In this document: positions 58,039 through 64,000 of the stretch, piece after piece | How the letters are laid out: each line of letters opens with the position of its first letter | Numbering within the stretch: the stretch's first letter is position 1 | Assembly (NCBI GenBank): GCA_026874595.1 | Contig: CM049317.1 | Span: 28,273,401-28,337,400, forward strand | Length of the DNA stretch: 64,000 nt | Origin: Sipunculus nudus | Taxonomy: Eukaryota > Annelida > Sipuncula > Golfingiida > Sipunculidae | Direction: 5' to 3' | Notes under the pieces: generated by a model | What the model was told of the DNA's origin: nothing | Seen by the model: the letters and a program-made list of their open reading frames with translations, nothing else | The model's database searches: none | Position numbers and translations under genes: made by a program

Positions 58039-60783
58039 CAAGTGACCCATAGGTCATGACGCTCCGCTGCCAAGCATGACCTGTGACATCATGGGCTGAG
58101 ATTCACAACTTCCAGTTAAATTTTGAAGACCCAATTTGTAAATATGTTGAAATTTTCTACGACAACAGAAATATATATCACCTGTGTCTGGTTAAAACAC
58201 AGTGAATTTATGGTCAGAGGAAAAATATTGATTGTTAAGCTATCAGCAACTATTCCATGAGCTTGCTTGATACCTGTCAGTCTCAAAAGGAACACCACAA
58301 AGGGCAAATATAAATTCAACATATATAGCAAAAATCAAGGAAATCCATGCAAGAATTATTAAGAAATGGGTGGTTCTGTTTAAATTTTATTTAATACAAG
58401 CCAACTGTACTGCACCTGTATAAAAGATGGTAATATTTATTAAGAAATATTTGACCCAATCCTTTGCAAGATAAGATTAATATACTTCCAAATGCATTCA
58501 CTTTAACAGTTCTTGAGATAATATGATCAAAAGGAATATGGTTGCCTGGTGGCCATATTCAACTTCTGACAGGTCTGAAATCAGACAACAAACATTCTCT
58601 AAATTGGATCAAACATTGAAGAAAAATCACTGAAACTGCACTGAAAAAAAGGATTTCTAAGGTGGCTAACTGGCAGACAAAATGGATTTCTGACAAGTCA
58701 GACATTTGATATCACACATCCTCCAATAAGAGACCAAACTTGGGGCAAATTCTCCAAAGGATGGTACAGTAATGAATGTCCAAAACAAATCAAAAGGCAT
58801 GTTAAGGCCCTCATATCAGATTTATAGATATGCAAATGTAAAAAGTGTAAGTCTAATATTTTTTATTATAACTCTGCTTTTCAATGGGGTCAGCAGGATA
58901 GGTAAACTGCAAAACCTGAAAGAAAGGAAATGCAGAAAGCATGACTAAGAGTCTTGTATTGAAAAAAAGCCATCCTTAATCCAGGTACATATCCACATAT
59001 TATGAGAACAAACACTTGCTTTTATATGTGGTGATTTATATATAAATATTCCGATATCTAGGAAACTAAGTTTATTGCTACGATATCTAGGAAACTAAGT
59101 TTATTGCTATGATTCCAAAAAATAAACTGCAAAATGTTCCCATCATCTTATAAATCAGTAGCTAAACCTTAATACTGTACTCTCATAGTCTTAATGCCTG
59201 GCTGAAGCATTCCGACAACTGTGTTTTTGTTATGCAGTAACGAGGTACTTATCACTCAGCCTTATCACTTAATAGGCTGATATAAAAGGGAGTCAATGTC
59301 ACCAGTGTCACTCACAATTACAGTGACACAGTGATATGTACCAGCTGGATTGCAATGGTTATATATAAAAGAAAAATAGAGATGGTCTAAAAAATAAGTT
59401 ATTGCAAACATCCCTGACCAATGACCTTGGCCTTTTGCCCACATATCAACTGGATTCTTTCTAAATGATGGGTAACTACTAACCACTTAAATCTGGTGTA
59501 ATTACTTGGCAACCAATGAGTAAATAACTTTGACCTGCAACCTTTGAATTCCTGACCAGCTGGCCCCAAAATCAATCAGTTATTTCTTCAAGCAAAAAGA
59601 CCCATAAATATGAAGTTTGGATCAAATTGAGTGATGCATAGATGTGGCATATGTGAAAGACTGAAGGTTTGGGTTGAACAGTTTCACAGAAATATGTTCA
59701 CAAGCATTTAGAACAATTAAGTATTGTGGCCTTGACCTTTGACCTTTTGAACTCGACATCGATAGGCTTCTTCCCCTATTGGTAGGTAAGCCATATATGT
59801 CAGATGGAAGGTAAAGATTGAAATGCTTGCCTGAAAATGTCTCCACATTAGAAGAGGGTGCGGTGAACTTGACCTTTGACCTGAAAATCAACAGGTCTTT
59901 TCCCCTGTTGGCAGAGAATCGATATCAGTGCTGGGAGGTTTGGAATAAAAAGTCCAGCTTGAAATGTGTACACAACCTTTTAAAAAAATATGTTCACAAG
60001 CATTTAGAACAATATTGTGACCTTGACCTTTGACCTTTTGAACTCAACATCAATAGGCTTCTTCCCCTATTGGTAGGTAAGCCATATATGACAGGTGGAA
60101 AGTATAGATTGAAAAGTTTGCCTGAAAATGACTCCATGCAAGAAGAGGGTGCTGTGAACCTGACCTTTGACCTCAAAATCAACAGGTCTTTTCCCCTGTT
60201 GGCAGAGAAGCGATATCAGTGCTGAAAGGTTTGGAATGAAAGGTCTAGCTTGAAATGCTTCCACCTTTTCAAAGAAGTGGATCCTGTGATCCTGACCTTT
60301 GACCTTGTGACCTCAACATCTATAGGATTCTTCTCCCACTTAGTAGGTGAGCTATATGTGAAAGATCAAAGAATTGGGATGAAAGGTTTGGCTTAAAATG
60401 CATCCACAGGCTTTTCAAAGAAGTTGGTTCTGTGACCTTGACCTTTGACCTTGTGACCTCAAAATAATTATGGTTCTTCCCCTGTTGGTAGGTGAGCTGT
60501 ATGTGAAAGATGGAAGGTTTGGGATGAAAGTTTTGGCTAAAAGAATTATAATTGGGGGGGGTGCAAACACACCCCATAACTTCGAGAATATAGGTCGCAG
60601 TGACCTAATTTCAGGTTTGCAAGGAGATCTTTTTAGAACCTCTAAGACTGCATAGGGTTCATGGCCCTAGCCCCTACGGTTACGATTTGTGCCCTGCTAA
60701 CGGCCGGACGGCCGGCCAGACGGCCGGACGTACAGACGGAAGGACGCCGGACAAGCATGACTGAAAGTCAGCTGAGCTAAAAA
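58039..60783 (+). mobile_element. Family 1 element carrying a DR1-motif minisatellite
   Basis: Head ACAAGTGACCCATAGGTCATGACGCTCCGCTG; tail rich in GGCCGGACGGCCGGCC (about 60700-60750) ending GAAAGTCAGCTGAGCTAAAAA. The core from about 59700 to 60580 is a ~140-bp tandem repeat unrelated to the 338-bp unit, so the same ends carry different cores. Confidence 0.7.
59600..60580 (+). repeat. ~140-bp minisatellite with TGACCTTTGACCT in each unit
   Basis: Perfect TGACCTTTGACCT occurs at 59733, 59870, 60024, 60161, 60293 and 60439, spacing 132-154 bases. Each unit also has CCCCT.TTGG..GGT.AGC.ATAT and AAGGTTTGG.TGAAA. On the minus strand the motif is AGGTCAAAGGTCA, a consensus direct repeat with one-base spacing. 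Confidence 0.88.
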
Positions 60784-61135
60784 GCAATAAAATTCTACCA
60801 GGTTAGTTGTGGTGACTGATTGTTGTCTGCAAGGCCAGAATAAAAACTTTAAAAGAAGTTTTTCCTGCCAATTGTAAAACATCTATCACTAGAATATTGC
60901 TGTGGATGATTAATTTTTTTTAAATGACAATCCATAGATTGGAGTCCATACAAATAACTGTTAGAGTCATATTGTAATTTATAATATGTAAAAAATTTTA
61001 TTTGGGTGAATTTAAATATGTAGGGTTGGAACAGCACATTTTCTTAAAATGACCCTTTAGCCTTCAATTGCTATCTTAAAGGTTGCTATAGTCCACTGGC
61101 AGCATGCATGTTGTGACGTTATGAAACTCGGCAGG
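60784..61135. other. Unassigned intron sequence
   Basis: About 350 bases between two family 1 elements. No exon or repeat recognised. Confidence 0.4.
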
Positions 61136-62430
61136 TCAACTAGGGACCCATAGGTCTTGACACTCAGCTGAATTTGTCTATAAGAATAGGTTTATCAGAT
61201 TTTTGAAAATATGGGTCGGATGATCAGTTTGAAGCCAACCTGTCTACCCCAATTGGAGTTATCTTCCATAAACTAATTTGTGAAGGGATGGGCCATGTGA
61301 CTTTGACCTCTGACCTAGTGACCCCAAAATCAAAAGGAACCTTCCCCTATTGGCAGGTGTACCAGGTGCAAGATGAAAGGTTTCTGATAACAAGTTTTCC
61401 TTAAATATAACCACAATCTTTTTAAAGAAGTGGGTCCTGTGATCTTGACCTTTGACCTCATGACCCAAAAAAATCAAAGGGTTCTTACATTATTGGGTGG
61501 GTCAAATATATGTCAAGTTTGAAATCAATATGCCAATCAAAACTGGAGTTATCATGCAGAAAATATATGAGGACATGATGGCCCCTGTGACCTTGACCTT
61601 TGACCTGAAAATCAATCAGATTCTTTCCTTATTGGCTGGTCAGCTATATGTGCAAGATGGAAAGTTTGGGATGAACATTTTGGCTCAAAATGCATCCACA
61701 ATCTTTCTAAATAAGCGGGTTCTGATTCCTTGACCTTTGACCTCATGACCCTAAATCAGTTGAGTTCTTGCATTACAGTTGTGCAATGTACAAGTCAAGT
61801 TCAAAATTCATTTGTCAATCCAAAGTGGAATTATCATCAGGAAACAAATTTGAGGACCAACAGAAAGGCAAACAAATGAACAGTTGAATGGATAAGGTGA
61901 TTAATATTAGGCATAAGCTTATTCATGTGGGGTCCTGATAAACAACCCAAGGTTTCAGGACACAGAGGAAACCACAGTTGTGAATCTGATAGTATCAATA
62001 TATTTAGCAGTCTCAAAATAAAGGAAAAAAAATGCATAAAAAATAGAAAAAAATAAAGGTGGCACCACCAGTTTTCAGGAACTGAAGAAACCAATCATAA
62101 TCAATAAGCACCGGATATCAGGACACTGGATGAAACCACAGCTGAGAAACTGATAAATTGCTGTCATTTGACAGTCTCAAAAACAGAAAGAATATCGTAA
62201 AAAAATTTTAAAAAATTACAGTTGGCACCACCTGTTTCAAGAAAATGACAAAACTGGTCATGGTTAATATTCAAGGCAAGATTAAAGGCAATCCATGCAT
62301 TAATAATCAAGATACTGGAGGTTTTGTATCACATTTTTAATTATTTTGGAGGATAGTTACAAGCCCCTTGGTCGGAGGATATAGGTTGCACTGGCCTAAT
62401 TTCAGGTTTGCAAGGAGATTTTTTATTTTT
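61136..62430 (+). mobile_element. Family 1 element with DR1-type core, tail missing
   Basis: Head ACTAGGGACCCATAGGTCTTGACACTCAGCTGAA. The core has TGACCTCTGACCT at 61304 and perfect TGACCTTTGACCT at 61446, 61594 and 61731. GGTGGCACCACC-type units follow near 62058 and 62222, then a single 338-bp-type unit. The match stops near 62430 before any GGACGG tail. Confidence 0.65.
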
Positions 62431-62759
62431 GTTTTCTGGCAGTGTCAGAAAAATAGTGTCCAATTGAGTTGCTTCATTCAGAGGCACAGTCAGCAACCCA
62501 TCACAGCTACGTCTCTGACCACATGGGTACCTCTGACCTGTGATCTTCTGGGCCAAAGTCACATGGTGTCGAGAAAGACAAATATATTATATTAGCACTG
62601 TGCATATATTATAGTATATATGAACAGATCTGTTTAGCTAGTGACTCCAGTGCAATGGCAGCATATCATTATGCTTCCATTTTCAAATCTGGAATAAATA
62701 ATATATATATCACAGGATACCTAATAATATTGTTTAGACAAATTATATCAAACTTAAAC
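62431..62759. other. Unassigned sequence
   Basis: Holds unrelated reading frames on both strands (62341-62595) with no family match, and a short TA-rich stretch near 62700. No gene is called. Confidence 0.4.
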
Positions 62760-64000
62760 TAGAATACGGGTAGTCGACAAGCAACTACGTGTATCCGCCT
62801 AAATCAGAGTGGAACGGGTGAAGTGAGGCATGGATTGAGTGGCAAGGGGAAATAGAGTGTTGCATATTAGCACTGATGTCTGCAGCAAAATGGTGTATGT
62901 AGGTTGCCCCCCCTACCACAAAATCCAGAAAGCCATCCAAGTTGTATACATATGCAAAATTTAAGGCAGATAAATCAAACCACTACATGTATATGAGTGA
63001 TTTTAGCCTGTGGCAGACAAACAGATGGACGCTGAGCAAAAATGGTTGCAAGTGACGTCACCAGTTTTGCGTATGATAAAGAGCTATGTGAGAACTATAC
63101 ACATGCAAAACTTTGGCCCAATCGGTCAAACGGTTCCCAAGATATGAGCTTGGATGTCTGCTGCATAAACAAGAATGCAGGTGGCGCCACCTGTCATAAA
63201 ATCAAGAGAGCTGTCGGGGATGTATAAACCTGCAAAATTTCAGGCAGATATGTCAAACCACTGCCGCGATATGAGTGATTCTATCCCATGGCAGACAAAC
63301 AGACAGGAGCTGTGCAAAAATGGCTGCAGGTGGCGCCACCAGTGAGATCTATACACATGCAAAATTTTGGCCCAATCGGTCAAACGGTTCCTGAGATATG
63401 AGCTTGGATGTCTGCAGCGTAAACGTGAATGTAGGTGGCGCCACCTGTCATAAAATCAGAAAAGCTATCCAGGATGTATACGCATGCCAAATTTCGGGTG
63501 AATTAGTCAAGTCACTGCAGAGATATGAGTGATTTTAACCCAAGGCAGACAAACAGATGGACACTGTGCAAACATGGTTGCAGGTGGCGCCACCATTTTT
63601 GGTGTATGTTATAAAGCTCTCCAAGGGCTACATTTGTGCAAAAAAATTTTCCTGATCGGTCAAACAGTTCCCGAGATATGAGCTTGGATGTCTGCAGCGT
63701 AAACGTGAATGTAGGTGGCGCCACCTGTCATAAAATCAGAAAAGCTATCCAGGATGTATACGCATGCCGAATTTCAGGTGAATTAGTCAAGTCACTGCAG
63801 AGATATGAGTGATTTTAACCCAAGGCAGACGAACAGATAGACACTGTGCAAACATGGTTGCAGGTGGCGCCACCATTTTTTGTGTATGTTATAAAGCTCT
63901 CCAAGGGCTACATTTGTGCAAAAAAATTTTCCTGATCGGTCAAACAGTTCCCGAGATATGAGCTTGGATGTCTGCAGTGTAAACGTGAATGTAGGTGGCG
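62760..64000 (+). mobile_element. Family 2 minisatellite element, runs off the right edge
   Basis: Head ATACGGGTAGTCGACAAGCAACTACGTGTATCCGCC. Units start at GGTGGCGCCACCTGTCATAA at 63180, 63434, 63715 and 63991, spacing 254-281 bases. The last three units are almost identical. The element is cut by the window end. Confidence 0.8.

Noticed and set aside
62341-62595. Upstream exon of the phosphatase gene
   Set aside because: The translation has none of the expected metal-binding motifs and no matching phase.

Overview
This is a eukaryotic nuclear window, AT-rich, full of (TA)n and poly-C tracts, with interrupted genes using GT..AG introns and a large load of diverged repeats. The gene families (C-type lectins joined to a PAN/apple-like module, a DUF4440/SnoaL-like secreted protein, an ACP7-type purple acid phosphatase) and the repeat types (tandem-repeat-bearing elements with short ACGG/GGCC-rich tails, TGACCTTTGACC repeats, a tRNA-derived SINE, a Ty3/Gypsy element) suggest a marine invertebrate, perhaps a mollusc or another lophotrochozoan. 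That placement is inference; no marker gene is present.

Layout. 0.6-3.1 kb (minus): a complete four-exon gene for a small secreted DUF4440/SnoaL-like protein, 145 aa. 3.1-9.5 kb: no genes; nested inverted-repeat elements (MITE-like), a repeat shared with the lectin region, microsatellites and a hairpin in a TA tract. 9.8-34.3 kb: a cluster of CTLD+PAN lectin genes. Two are intact on the plus strand (9799-13927 and 22864-25258), one is intact on the minus strand (32395-34331), one is a deletion pseudogene (17354-18624), one is a decayed PAN exon (29779-30020), and a lone CTLD exon lies further out at 43214-43390. Every internal intron is phase 1, and the plus-strand copies sit in long diverged duplicated blocks. 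36.2-39.2 kb (minus): a decayed Ty3/Gypsy element with one LTR, a primer-binding site, integrase and then reverse transcriptase in an unexpected order. 45.0-45.45 kb: a SINE with a perfect 15-bp target-site duplication. 46.9-57.7 kb (minus): the last five coding exons of an ACP7-like metallophosphatase, whose 5' exons probably lie beyond the right edge. Its introns hold several kilobases of minisatellite. 51.5-64 kb: minisatellite-bearing elements of at least two families, including a near-identical 676-bp higher-order repeat, ~281-bp units built around the palindrome GGTGGCGCCACC, and ~140-bp units each carrying a DR1-type nuclear-receptor motif.

The genes do not form a pathway. The lectin cluster looks like a birth-and-death family of secreted recognition proteins: each has a signal peptide, a six-cysteine CTLD with an EPN sugar-binding motif, and a C-terminal cysteine-rich PAN-like domain. 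Exon coordinates come from reading splice sites and phase by eye; none is supported by transcripts.
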